Both the position numbers and the translations under genes were made by a program. Shown here piece after piece: positions 1 through 6,618 of a DNA stretch of 12,370 nt (the first letter of the stretch is position 1; every line of letters starts with the position of its first letter). The notes under the pieces were generated by a model. That model was given only the letters and a program-made list of their open reading frames with translations. It had not been told where the DNA came from and searched no databases. The stretch comes from XYD2-FULL-39-9 sp964363685 (GTDB lineage: Bacteria; Patescibacteriota; Patescibacteriia; Magasanikbacterales; GWA2-37-8), in assembly GCA_964363685.1 (NCBI GenBank), contig CAYIJG010000024.1, forward strand, positions 1 to 12,370, in the 5' to 3' direction.

Positions 1-17
1 GGAGAAAAAAACCTTTT

Positions 18-54
18 AAAAGACGAACGGCACCACCTCACAGTGAGTGCCGTC
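18..54 (-). terminator. Rho-independent terminator after the radical SAM gene
   Basis: Arms 27-33 (ACGGCAC) and 47-53 (GTGCCGT) pair perfectly. The stem extends inward with CAC (34-36) and GTG (43-45), leaving one bulged base and a 6-nt loop. On the minus strand the hairpin is followed after a few bases by TTTT (21-18) and a longer T run at 11-5. It lies just beyond the radical SAM stop codon, so it probably ends that transcript. Confidence 0.7.
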
Positions 55-63
55 AAAAAAGAA

Positions 64-1587
64 CTACGGAAAGCGAAACGCTCGCATGGCCTGAGCGTAC
101 AACTCCCCATCCCGCTTGAGGAACTCACTTGTCATGTCATTGCCGACAAGTAAGCCACCGAAATAACGGGAAATAGACTCCGCCCGCTCGACCTTCAGAC
201 CTTCAAAGAGTGCCAGACCAGACTGATGATCAAGATGAAGGTCACCTTGAGTGACAACCTCGCCACCTCGAACTAGTCCAAACTCCAAGTCAAGGAGCAA
301 TCTATCCAGATGATAGGCCCCGCCGCGAACGGCGAGTACCGCCTCGACAACCCTGGCAACCTCTGGGTATTTGTACTCATACGAAACACCCCGGTAGCTC
401 TTGCTGTCTTGCAACTGCAGACGCCCCTCCTCTCTGAGCCAGTCAAACTCCTTGGTGCCCGGATAGATGATGAGGGAGTTCGCCAAGTGCTTGAAGAAGT
501 ATCCTTGGCCGACCTCTCTGAGAAAGTCGACCGACGATCGGATGTCGTCAAGTGTCGTATCGGGCTTGTACATGATGAACCCGATCTGCACGGCAATACC
601 CTGCTCTTGAAGCAAAGCCAACGCTCGGAGATTGTGATCTCTCCGGGAATACTTGCCGTATGAAAGAAGTGACCGATCATCACCACTCTCAAACCCGATG
701 TACACCCTTTCCAGCCCAGCGGACTTCCAGAGTGCCCAGAACTCTGGAGGCAAGGAGGCTGCGGCTTTGGCTTGAGCCGTGAACCTGATCTTGGTCTTGA
801 AAGACAGGCTTGCAATTCTGTGAGCCAACGTTGCCGATCTGTCGTGGGCCGCCTTGCCCATCGACAAGAAATCTGGGTCGTAGAATTCGAAGTGTGTCAC
901 CCCGTAATTCCCGTGGAGCGTTCGCATCTCCTCAATGAGATCGTCATCAGGCCGAGGCCTCCAACGTGGGCCTGAACCCAGAGCTTCAAATTGGGGGTTG
1001 GTACAGAAAGTGCACTGGCCATAGCACCCCTCTGAACCGAGCACAGCTGCTGCACCACGGCGTCGCAGGGTAGCCGGGTCGCGCCACGGCCAACGCGCTT
1101 GTGGATCGGTCAGTTCGGGAGGCAGACCCTGACTAGTGCCCAGAACAATTTGCTTGGGCATCGGACCACGCGTCCGAGCCTCAAGAACCAAGTTCCCAAT
1201 CACAGCCTCTCCCCGACCGACCACGACGACATCAACGGCCGGCTCCTTCTCAAGCAACTCCCCGGCGCAGAAGGTTGCCTGGTAGCCTCCCAGGCAAATA
1301 GTTGTGTGGGGGTACCTCGTCTTGTACTCGGCCGCCAACGCCAAGGTTGCGGCCATCGTGTTCTGAAAGGTGCTGAAGCCCACAAACGGAGCCTCGGTAG
1401 CGAGCACTATTCGTCTCACCATCTCCAAATCCATCCCAAGTTCCCCGTCCACCACCTTCACCGCGTAACCCTGGCTCTGCAAACATCGGGCCAGGGTAGT
1501 GATCCCCAGACTCTCCATGGGGAGAAGGCTGTCGGCTCCCAAGATTGCTCCCTCAGACGGAACCGAAACGAGCATTACGTCGAGCAT
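64..1587 (-). CDS. Cobalamin-binding-type radical SAM enzyme
   Basis: A 507-residue protein with the two-part layout of B12-dependent radical SAM enzymes (BchE-like architecture). Residues 1-140 form a Rossmann-like cobalamin-type domain (ESLGITTLARCLQSQGY near 25-41, then LGGYQATF near 99-106). The radical SAM core follows, with the cluster motif C188-x3-C192-x2-C195, YIGFESGDD at 296-304 and GFIMYKPDT at 336-344. These enzymes reductively cleave S-adenosylmethionine to make a radical; many B12 versions methylate unreactive carbons or rearrange lipids, pigments or peptides. The usual His of the GGxH segment is absent (GGYQ). The ATG has a strong SD (GGAGGAGG) and lies 35 bases inside the upstream gene, so the two are probably co-translated. 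GC is high (about 52-67% in lines counted by hand) against about 40% in the core genes. Substrate unknown; the family call is firm. Confidence 0.9.
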   Translation of the reverse strand: MLDVMLVSVPSEGAILGADSLLPMESLGITTLARCLQSQGYAVKVVDGELGMDLEMVRRIVLATEAPFVGFSTFQNTMAATLALAAEYKTRYPHTTICLGGYQATFCAGELLEKEPAVDVVVVGRGEAVIGNLVLEARTRGPMPKQIVLGTSQGLPPELTDPQARWPWRDPATLRRRGAAAVLGSEGCYGQCTFCTNPQFEALGSGPRWRPRPDDDLIEEMRTLHGNYGVTHFEFYDPDFLSMGKAAHDRSATLAHRIASLSFKTKIRFTAQAKAAASLPPEFWALWKSAGLERVYIGFESGDDRSLLSYGKYSRRDHNLRALALLQEQGIAVQIGFIMYKPDTTLDDIRSSVDFLREVGQGYFFKHLANSLIIYPGTKEFDWLREEGRLQLQDSKSYRGVSYEYKYPEVARVVEAVLAVRGGAYHLDRLLLDLEFGLVRGGEVVTQGDLHLDHQSGLALFEGLKVERAESISRYFGGLLVGNDMTSEFLKRDGELYAQAMRAFRFP

Positions 1588-2350
1588 GATCTTCCTCCTC
1601 CAGGAAATTTAGGACTGCGGATATGACAGGAGAGAGATAGAACACCTCCTCCCGTCTTTGTCTGAAAATCACTTCCCCACATGTGTCTACCTGTGGCCCA
1701 GGCGCCAAATGGATCGCCATAGACGATTCAAGTTTTAGTTCGGCAGCATGTATCGCCTGAGCGACATAGCGCGCCGAGCAATAATAGTTGCTTGTGGCCG
1801 TGCTATTGCTAATGGCTTCAACAACCACAGACTCTAGACCACCCAGTTGAGAAGGTGGAACTTTGAGTCTTTTCGCGGCCACCAAAACATGTAGATTCAC
1901 CACAATGTCGGCCAGACTGTGGTGGCGTGTCGGGTCTAGCCAGGTCAAAAGCAGACCGCTCTCGTCCCTGGGTGCTCTGTTTAGGAATGCGACGAAATCA
2001 TTCGCGACCTTTCTTTGACCAATAAAATGGCGAATCGCCATCATAGCCAAAACCGTGTCATCAACATCTGGGGGATAATCCCCATTAGGTCCATCAAAGG
2101 ACCAGGTGCCATCGCAATTTCTTACCTCCAACAGTGCGATGGCAAGGTCTCTTTGTAGCCCCTTGACAAGCTTTGAAGGGAGTCGATCCAACAGCATCGA
2201 AACTACTCCGGCGCTAAACACCCCCAACGTTTGCCTAGTGGTCGCCTCACCTTCCCTAACTACTACTTCAATCTCTGAAAACAGCCCCGCGCTATTCCTT
2301 TGTGAGGATAGCCAGTTCAACAGTTTTTTCACATTGTCTTGACTATCCAT
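1553..2350 (-). CDS. Alpha/alpha-toroid protein with class II terpene cyclase-like DxDD motif
   Basis: A 265-residue protein resembling the prenyltransferase / squalene-cyclase repeat fold. CDGTWSFDG (79-87) looks like a QW-type repeat and leads directly into PPDVDDTVLAMMAI (93-106). The D95-V-D97-D98-T signature is the one squalene-hopene cyclases and class II diterpene cyclases use to protonate an isoprenoid. A second helical repeat follows (TWLDPTRHHSLADIVVNLHVL, from about 136). At 265 residues it is about the size of one alpha-barrel, well short of the roughly 600 residues of a full squalene-hopene cyclase. It is first in an operon and overlaps the radical SAM gene by 35 bases, which suggests both act on one substrate, possibly an isoprenoid or a lipid-like molecule. 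Cyclase activity is inferred from the motif only; a non-catalytic toroid is possible. The start is set by AAAGGAGG 5 nt upstream. No signal peptide or membrane segment is seen. Confidence 0.75.
   Translation of the reverse strand: MDSQDNVKKLLNWLSSQRNSAGLFSEIEVVVREGEATTRQTLGVFSAGVVSMLLDRLPSKLVKGLQRDLAIALLEVRNCDGTWSFDGPNGDYPPDVDDTVLAMMAIRHFIGQRKVANDFVAFLNRAPRDESGLLLTWLDPTRHHSLADIVVNLHVLVAAKRLKVPPSQLGGLESVVVEAISNSTATSNYYCSARYVAQAIHAAELKLESSMAIHLAPGPQVDTCGEVIFRQRREEVFYLSPVISAVLNFLEEEDHARRNARFGSV
1594..1601 (-). promoter_or_regulatory. Shine-Dalgarno of the radical SAM gene
   Basis: GGAGGAGG on the minus strand, 6 nt before the ATG at 1587 and inside the end of the upstream coding region. It fixes the start and is notable because the regulators and housekeeping genes in this window show no SD. 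Confidence 0.85.
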
Positions 2351-2355
2351 TCAGA

Positions 2356-2363
2356 CCTCCTTT
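2356..2363 (-). promoter_or_regulatory. Shine-Dalgarno of the toroid gene
   Basis: AAAGGAGG on the minus strand, 5 nt before the ATG at 2350. A near-perfect match to the 16S rRNA tail, in contrast to the regulator gene on the other side of the intergenic region. Confidence 0.85.
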
Positions 2364-2395
2364 CTGTCCTATTTCATTCTCAGTATAAGGTAAGG

Positions 2396-2425
2396 ACTAT
2401 AGTGATATTGGCATTTTTCTCTCAA
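2396..2425 (-). promoter_or_regulatory. Candidate promoter of the toroid/radical SAM operon
   Basis: On the minus strand, TTGAGA (2425-2420), 18-nt spacer, TATAGT (2401-2396). This places the transcript start near 2389 and gives a leader of about 38 nt with the SD near its end. The direct-repeat half-site at 2437-2447 lies just upstream of the -35, where an activator could bind. Confidence 0.5.
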
Positions 2426-2436
2426 AAAATCAATGC

Positions 2437-2447
2437 TAGATTGACAA
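2437..2447 (+). repeat. Half-site TAGATTGACAA, copy 1
   Basis: An exact 11-base match to 2504-2514, where the same sequence forms the right arm of a palindrome. The copies are 67 bp apart on the same strand. A candidate binding half-site for regulator 1, next to the toroid operon promoter. Confidence 0.45.
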
Positions 2448-2493
2448 TAAAATTCTCTTATAAAATATGGCTTAACCATAGAGAATCACATCG

Positions 2494-2514
2494 TTGTCAA
2501 TTATAGATTGACAA
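2494..2514. promoter_or_regulatory. Candidate operator palindrome of module 1
   Basis: A perfect inverted repeat: TTGTCAAT (2494-2501), 5-nt spacer TATAG, ATTGACAA (2507-2514). It overlaps the -35 box of the regulator promoter at 2508-2513, as expected for autorepression by the adjacent winged-helix regulator. Binding is inferred. Confidence 0.6.
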
Positions 2515-2536
2515 ATGGTTATACACATGATAAACT
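2508..2536 (+). promoter_or_regulatory. Promoter of TrmB-like regulator 1
   Basis: TTGACA (2508-2513), 17-nt spacer, TAAACT (2531-2536). Transcription would start near 2543, only about 13 nt before the ATG at 2556, so the messenger is almost leaderless. This argues against a TTG start at 2508, which lies in the -35 box. Confidence 0.65.
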
Positions 2537-2555
2537 AGATTTAATAAATATTTTT

Positions 2556-3326
2556 ATGAATTTAATCCCTATTTTATCTGCTTTTGGCCTGTCGGAGACA
2601 GAGGCGCAAATCTATTTAAAGATCCTCGAACTCGGTAAAGCTGAAGCCAGCGCCATTTTTAAGCACACCCACATTAAAAGACCGACCGTTTACCATGCCT
2701 TAGCCACATTAACTGAAAAAGGATTGGTTCATATAGTTGGCCACGCCAACATTGCTATATACGAAGCCGAACCGCCCAGTCAGCTCAAGGTTATTGCTCA
2801 ACGAAAACGTGATGAACTTCTTCGTCTAGAGAAAAAAATTGATACCCACCTACCCTTCTTTCCTACAACCACTAACGCCAACTATGGTTTGCCCCATATT
2901 GACTTTTACCAAGGTCGAGAAGGCCTTAAAAATTTAGTTGAGCAAGTCGTTAATAATAAAGAAAAAAAGTTGTACGCCATTGTGCCGGATTTAAAGAATG
3001 TTCAGTCAACTTTTTCCGAGGAATTCATGACTCGTTTTTTAGATCTTAAAAAAACGGCCAACATTGATACACAAAGCATATGGAATGGTTTGTTAGAAAA
3101 TAAATACTACAATCAGCATAAATTTTTTAAACGCGAGGTTCGATTGGCACCACCTACTATGAAAGATAAATTTAAATCCGTTATTCTTATCTGGGATAAC
3201 AAGGTCGCGGTGATGAGTGGGGTGCCGGAGCTATATGGATTTTTGGTAACCAGTTTTGATTATAGCGAAACGATGAAAACAATATGGCGCACACTGTGGG
3301 AGGTTTCAAAACCCATACGAAAATAA
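2556..3326 (+). CDS. TrmB-family transcriptional regulator 1
   Basis: A 256-residue protein from the chosen ATG. Residues 1-75 form a winged helix-turn-helix (GLSETEAQIYLKILELGKA; RPTVYHALATLTEKGLV as the recognition region). A short charged helical linker follows (about 78-98), then the C-terminal sensing domain starting at HIDFYQGREGLKNL (about 113) and containing WDNKVAVMS. TrmB-like proteins bind a small effector, classically sugars in archaea, and repress or activate adjacent genes. No SD is present. GC is low (about 28-42% in lines counted). It is divergent from the toroid/radical SAM operon, with a palindrome between them. The ligand is unknown. An upstream TTG (2508) would add 16 residues but lies in the promoter. 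Confidence 0.88.
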   Translation: MNLIPILSAFGLSETEAQIYLKILELGKAEASAIFKHTHIKRPTVYHALATLTEKGLVHIVGHANIAIYEAEPPSQLKVIAQRKRDELLRLEKKIDTHLPFFPTTTNANYGLPHIDFYQGREGLKNLVEQVVNNKEKKLYAIVPDLKNVQSTFSEEFMTRFLDLKKTANIDTQSIWNGLLENKYYNQHKFFKREVRLAPPTMKDKFKSVILIWDNKVAVMSGVPELYGFLVTSFDYSETMKTIWRTLWEVSKPIRK

Positions 3327-3362
3327 TTCGTACTGAATTAACTTTCTCTACCAAAAATTTTA

Positions 3363-3371
3363 TGCTACAAT
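3363..3371 (+). promoter_or_regulatory. Extended -10 promoter of ftsK
   Basis: TGCTACAAT (3363-3371) is an extended -10 (TGN followed by TACAAT). No good -35 is visible at the usual distance. The transcript would start near 3378, giving a leader of about 115 nt that contains the tandem hairpins. Confidence 0.5.
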
Positions 3372-3402
3372 GGTGTCAGCGCCGAGTTCCAAAGGACGCA
3401 CG

Positions 3403-3491
3403 GCCGGGCTTTAATGGACGTTGCCCGGCATGATTTCGTTGTACAGCGTCGCGTTTCAATGGACGTTACGCGACGTGATTACGTTTAATCA
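3403..3491 (+). promoter_or_regulatory. Structured ftsK leader with two covarying ATGGAC-loop hairpins
   Basis: Hairpin A pairs GCCGGGC (3403-3409) with GCCCGGC (3423-3429). Hairpin B pairs CGTCGCGT (3447-3454) with ACGCGACG (3468-3475). Both loops are 13 nt and differ at one base: TTTAATGGACGTT and TTCAATGGACGTT. The trailing linkers also repeat (TGATTTCGTT and TGATTACGTT), so the unit is about 45 nt. The inner seven stem pairs differ at three positions, each compensated on the other arm. A small hairpin, TGATTA-CGTT-TAATCA (3476-3491), ends 2 nt before the ftsK ATG. A weaker copy with AAAGGACG lies at 3391-3398. The loops carry ANGGA, the core recognised by CsrA-type proteins, and fit the AYGGAY loop signature. 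The structure is seen directly; the ligand and effect on ftsK are unknown. It could also be processed into a small RNA. Confidence 0.7.
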
Positions 3492-3493
3492 AT

Positions 3494-5785
3494 ATGGGAA
3501 GACATAAAACTCGCAAATTAACTTTCACCGAAAGAATAAACCTCAACCCGGACATCGGGCGCGGACTACTAGCGATTCTTCTTTTTATCCTTGGCGGATT
3601 ATCCGTGCTTAGTTTTTTTTCTATGGCCGGAGTCGCCGGACAGTTCATTGACTCTCTACTTGCTATCATTTTTGGCCAGGTTCGCTATGTATTTCCTATC
3701 ATTATTATTCTAGTGGCCATTCTAATGGTCAAAGATTTGGAATATGAATATCGTGCCACCCATTGGCTGGGATCAATTTTATTTATCCTAGGATTTAACG
3801 GACTTATTCATTTACAAAACCCTATTGAAAACATGTATAATCTTGCCCAGCAAGGTTTTGGCGGTGGATTAGTAGGATTTGGCTTGGCTTGGCTCTTTGG
3901 CACCTATATTGGCTACTGGGGCGCAACCATGATACTAGTTGCTCTCATTCTCGTAGGCTTTATCTTTTTATTTAATACTTCTCTAGCAAAAATTGTTGAC
4001 CTGCACAAAAAATTCTTTTTCCTTCTTGGTTGGTTTGGTCAAAAAATTATTGATTTTTTTGGATCTTTTAAAAAAAACACAGTTGCTTTTAAAATAAAAG
4101 GTGATTACCAAACAAATGATGAGGGTGCAGAAACTGATGAAAGTGATGAAGATGAAGCCGAAGAAAAAAGAGTTTTCCAACAACGCAGTTTGGTTAAAAA
4201 AGAAGCTGAAGAAAATGAAGGTGCAGAAACTGATTCAGAAGAAAATAATTTGGCAGGAAAAATGGAAATGGCTAAACCGCCAAAACCAATTATTCGCGAC
4301 TTACCTCCGATCGATTTATTATTTACTTCAAAAAGCAAGCCAACATCCGGCGATATCAAAGGCAATGCCACCATCATCCAAGACACTCTGCATAATTTTG
4401 GCATTGATGTTGATATGGGTGAAGTGCGAGTTGGCCCAACTGTCACCCAATACTCCCTCAAGCCTTCCAAAGGCATCAAATTGACCCGTATCACTACGTT
4501 GAGCAATGATTTATCCTTAGCTCTCGCTGCGCACCCTATTCGTATTGAAGCGCCAATTCCGGGTCAGTCTCTAGTTGGCATTGAAGTGCCAAATCAAAAA
4601 GTAGCCATGGTGACTTTGCGCGAACTACTTGAGAGCCCGGAGTTCAAAAACCCAGACGCCCACAACATGATGATCGCTCTGGGCAAAGACGTAGCTGGTA
4701 AAGTTTGGTTTGGTGATTTGCTCAAAATGCCTCACTTGCTTGTTGCTGGTGCCACTGGTTCTGGTAAAACCGTTTGTATCAATACTATTATTCTGAGTCT
4801 AATCTACCAAAATACCGCTGCCACTTTGCGCATGATTATGGTTGACCCAAAACGCGTCGAACTTACTCTTTATAATGGCATCCCTCATCTACTCACTCCA
4901 GTAATTACCGACGCGGCTAAAACCGTCAATGCTCTCAAATGGACAATCAATGAAATGGATCGTCGCTTTACCATACTAGCAGATGCTGGCAAAAGAGATG
5001 TTGGCTCATACAACAAATCTGCGACTGAACCGCTCCCATATATTGTATTTATCATCGACGAGCTCGCCGACCTAATGGCCATGGCTGCCAGCGAAGTGGA
5101 AGCTGGAATTATTCGCCTTGCGCAAATGGCTCGCGCTGTCGGTATCCACTTAATCGTTGCTACCCAGCGACCAAGTGTAGAAGTTATTACCGGTCTAATG
5201 AAAGCCAACATTCCCGCTCGCATTGCTTTTTCAGTAGCGTCGCTGATCGATTCACGCACTATTTTGGATTGCTCTGGCGCTGAAAAACTTCTTGGTCGCG
5301 GTGATATGTTATTTTTAACTGCCGACATGTCCAAACCAAAACGTTTGCAAGGCGCATTTGTTTCTGAAGAAGAAATGAAACGAGTGATAGACAATCTCAA
5401 AGGTGATGAACCGCCTGTCTATGATGATTCAATCACTTCTAAAAATAATAATAATGGCAATGGCACTATCAATATGTTTGATGGTTCCAGTAGCGATCAT
5501 GATGCTCTTTTTGATGAAGCCAAAACCTTGGTCATTGAATCTGGCAAGGCTAGCGCCTCACTCTTGCAACGCCGTATGAAAGTTGGTTATGCTAGAGCAG
5601 CCAGACTCTTGGACGAAATGGAAGAAGCTGGTATAGTAGGTCCAGCGGACGGCGCCAAACCAAGAGAGGTCTTTATGGAACATTTCCGCCCTACCGAACC
5701 AGATGATTTGCCTGAAACAAAACAAACTCTCGACTCAGGTGGAGCGCCGGTGTTTGATGATGAAACAAAAGAATCAAACATTTAG
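3494..5785 (+). CDS. ftsK: DNA translocase FtsK
   Basis: A 763-residue septal DNA pump that moves chromosome ends through the closing division site. The N-terminal 165 residues hold about four to five membrane segments (roughly 24-42, 62-80, 92-108, 122-140, 144-162). A charged linker (about 200-270) follows, rich in Asp/Glu, with GAETD occurring twice (211-215, 243-247). The RecA-like motor has Walker A GATGSGKT (419-426) and Walker B VFIIDE (518-523), then ATQRPSVEVITG near 556-567. The C-terminal winged-helix gamma domain (about 669-730, LLQRRMKVGYARAARLLDEME) reads chromosome polarity sequences in other bacteria. The linker is short compared with E. coli FtsK, giving a SpoIIIE-like size. 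No SD precedes the ATG; a structured leader does. It is first in the ftsK / RodZ-like / recA group, 21 bases before the next gene. Confidence 0.95.
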   Translation: MGRHKTRKLTFTERINLNPDIGRGLLAILLFILGGLSVLSFFSMAGVAGQFIDSLLAIIFGQVRYVFPIIIILVAILMVKDLEYEYRATHWLGSILFILGFNGLIHLQNPIENMYNLAQQGFGGGLVGFGLAWLFGTYIGYWGATMILVALILVGFIFLFNTSLAKIVDLHKKFFFLLGWFGQKIIDFFGSFKKNTVAFKIKGDYQTNDEGAETDESDEDEAEEKRVFQQRSLVKKEAEENEGAETDSEENNLAGKMEMAKPPKPIIRDLPPIDLLFTSKSKPTSGDIKGNATIIQDTLHNFGIDVDMGEVRVGPTVTQYSLKPSKGIKLTRITTLSNDLSLALAAHPIRIEAPIPGQSLVGIEVPNQKVAMVTLRELLESPEFKNPDAHNMMIALGKDVAGKVWFGDLLKMPHLLVAGATGSGKTVCINTIILSLIYQNTAATLRMIMVDPKRVELTLYNGIPHLLTPVITDAAKTVNALKWTINEMDRRFTILADAGKRDVGSYNKSATEPLPYIVFIIDELADLMAMAASEVEAGIIRLAQMARAVGIHLIVATQRPSVEVITGLMKANIPARIAFSVASLIDSRTILDCSGAEKLLGRGDMLFLTADMSKPKRLQGAFVSEEEMKRVIDNLKGDEPPVYDDSITSKNNNNGNGTINMFDGSSSDHDALFDEAKTLVIESGKASASLLQRRMKVGYARAARLLDEMEEAGIVGPADGAKPREVFMEHFRPTEPDDLPETKQTLDSGGAPVFDDETKESNI

Positions 5786-5806
5786 AATTTAGTACTTCAA
5801 ATAATT

Positions 5807-6508
5807 ATGGCTGTTTTCTGTCGCAAAAATCTAGAACCAATGGTAAGAGTTGGCGAGCGTTTAAAAAATGCCCGCGTTTTGCAAAACCTATCTATAGGAG
5901 ATGTCTCTAAAAAAACTAGAATCCCTCTCAAATACTTAGAGGCGATTGAAACCGCTCGTTTTAAAGAATTGCCAACTGCCAAGGCTCATCGTCTCGCCTA
6001 TATAAAAGAATATGCCAAGACATTAAATTTAAATCCCGCTAGTTTTCTTTACCAATTTTCTCAAGAATCGGATTTACATAATACTCCTACAATTCATCCC
6101 AAACGCACTATTGCTTTTTGGCCACTCAATTCTCTTTCTACTATTTTACGCAGTGTCGTTGTCGGTGTCTTTTTAGTCGGCTTTATCGGCTATCTGCTCT
6201 GGCAAGTAAACGGCATCTTACAGCCACCAAAACTTTTTGTTTTTTCTCCTAATGACGGTTCTGTCTCCAGTAAACTCACAGCCACTGTCCAAGGTGAGAC
6301 CGAAAAAGAAGTTCGACTGACTGTAAATGGCAAAGAAGCCAGACCAAATGATAAGGGTAGATTTGAAATTGTTCTGGACTTGTCAAACGGGGTAAATACC
6401 ATTAATATATCAGCTATCAAAAAGCATGGAAAAAGCTCCACCGTTATCAGACATGTGATTGTAAAATCCAACAACCTGACCATCGGTGAAACAGAAAAAA
6501 AATACTAA
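5807..6508 (+). CDS. RodZ-like HTH membrane protein with extracytoplasmic Ig-like domain
   Basis: A 233-residue single-pass protein. Residues 13-80 form a Cro/XRE-type helix-turn-helix of the RodZ kind (VGERLKNARVLQNLSIGDVS, then TRIPLKYLEAIE). One membrane helix spans about 113-134 (SVVVGVFLVGFIGYLLW). The outside part (about 142-220) is a beta-rich Ig-like domain beginning FSPNDGSVSSKLTATVQG and containing VRLTVNGKEARPNDKGRFE. RodZ proteins link the MreB cytoskeleton to cell-wall synthesis; this call is by architecture, and the outer domain resembles bacterial Ig-like domains more than the E. coli RodZ tail. It starts 21 bases after ftsK, so it is probably co-transcribed. A second ATG at residue 12 (5840) fits the domain equally well; neither has an SD. 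Confidence 0.8.
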   Translation: MAVFCRKNLEPMVRVGERLKNARVLQNLSIGDVSKKTRIPLKYLEAIETARFKELPTAKAHRLAYIKEYAKTLNLNPASFLYQFSQESDLHNTPTIHPKRTIAFWPLNSLSTILRSVVVGVFLVGFIGYLLWQVNGILQPPKLFVFSPNDGSVSSKLTATVQGETEKEVRLTVNGKEARPNDKGRFEIVLDLSNGVNTINISAIKKHGKSSTVIRHVIVKSNNLTIGETEKKY

Positions 6509-6529
6509 CAAACTAGAAGTTAGAATAAA

Positions 6530-6607
6530 GAATAAGGAATTATGAAGGTGACAAACTTCATGAATTACACTCATAATTCTTAATTCGTTATTCATAATTC
6601 TTAATTC
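6530..6607. repeat. AT-rich inverted and direct repeat element
   Basis: TCATAATTCTTAATTC occurs twice in direct orientation (6571-6586 and 6592-6607, period 21), and once inverted with two mismatches (6530-6545). Between the inverted arms lies a smaller hairpin, ATGAAG (6542-6547) with CTTCAT (6556-6561). It fills nearly the whole gap between the RodZ-like gene and recA. This looks like a miniature dispersed repeat; in one frame it reads as the ELRIMNNELRIM-type peptide often mis-called as protein. Its effect on recA expression is unknown. Confidence 0.65.
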
Positions 6608-6618
6608 AACAACAATAT

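Noticed and set aside
1099..1626. 175-residue plus-strand frame across the radical SAM gene
   Set aside because: Antisense shadow of the radical SAM frame, with no promoter, SD or protein motif.
2508..2555. TTG start adding 16 residues to regulator 1
   Set aside because: The codon is part of the TTGACA -35 box and operator; other TrmB-like proteins here begin close to the winged helix, as with the ATG at 2556.
64..3326. Transposon or integrated element carrying module 1
   Set aside because: No transposase, integrase, terminal inverted repeats or target-site duplication could be seen.
3403..3475. CRISPR-like array from the tandem ftsK leader units
   Set aside because: Only two units, and the repeated parts are loops and linkers with variable stems, not constant repeats with unique spacers; no cas genes.
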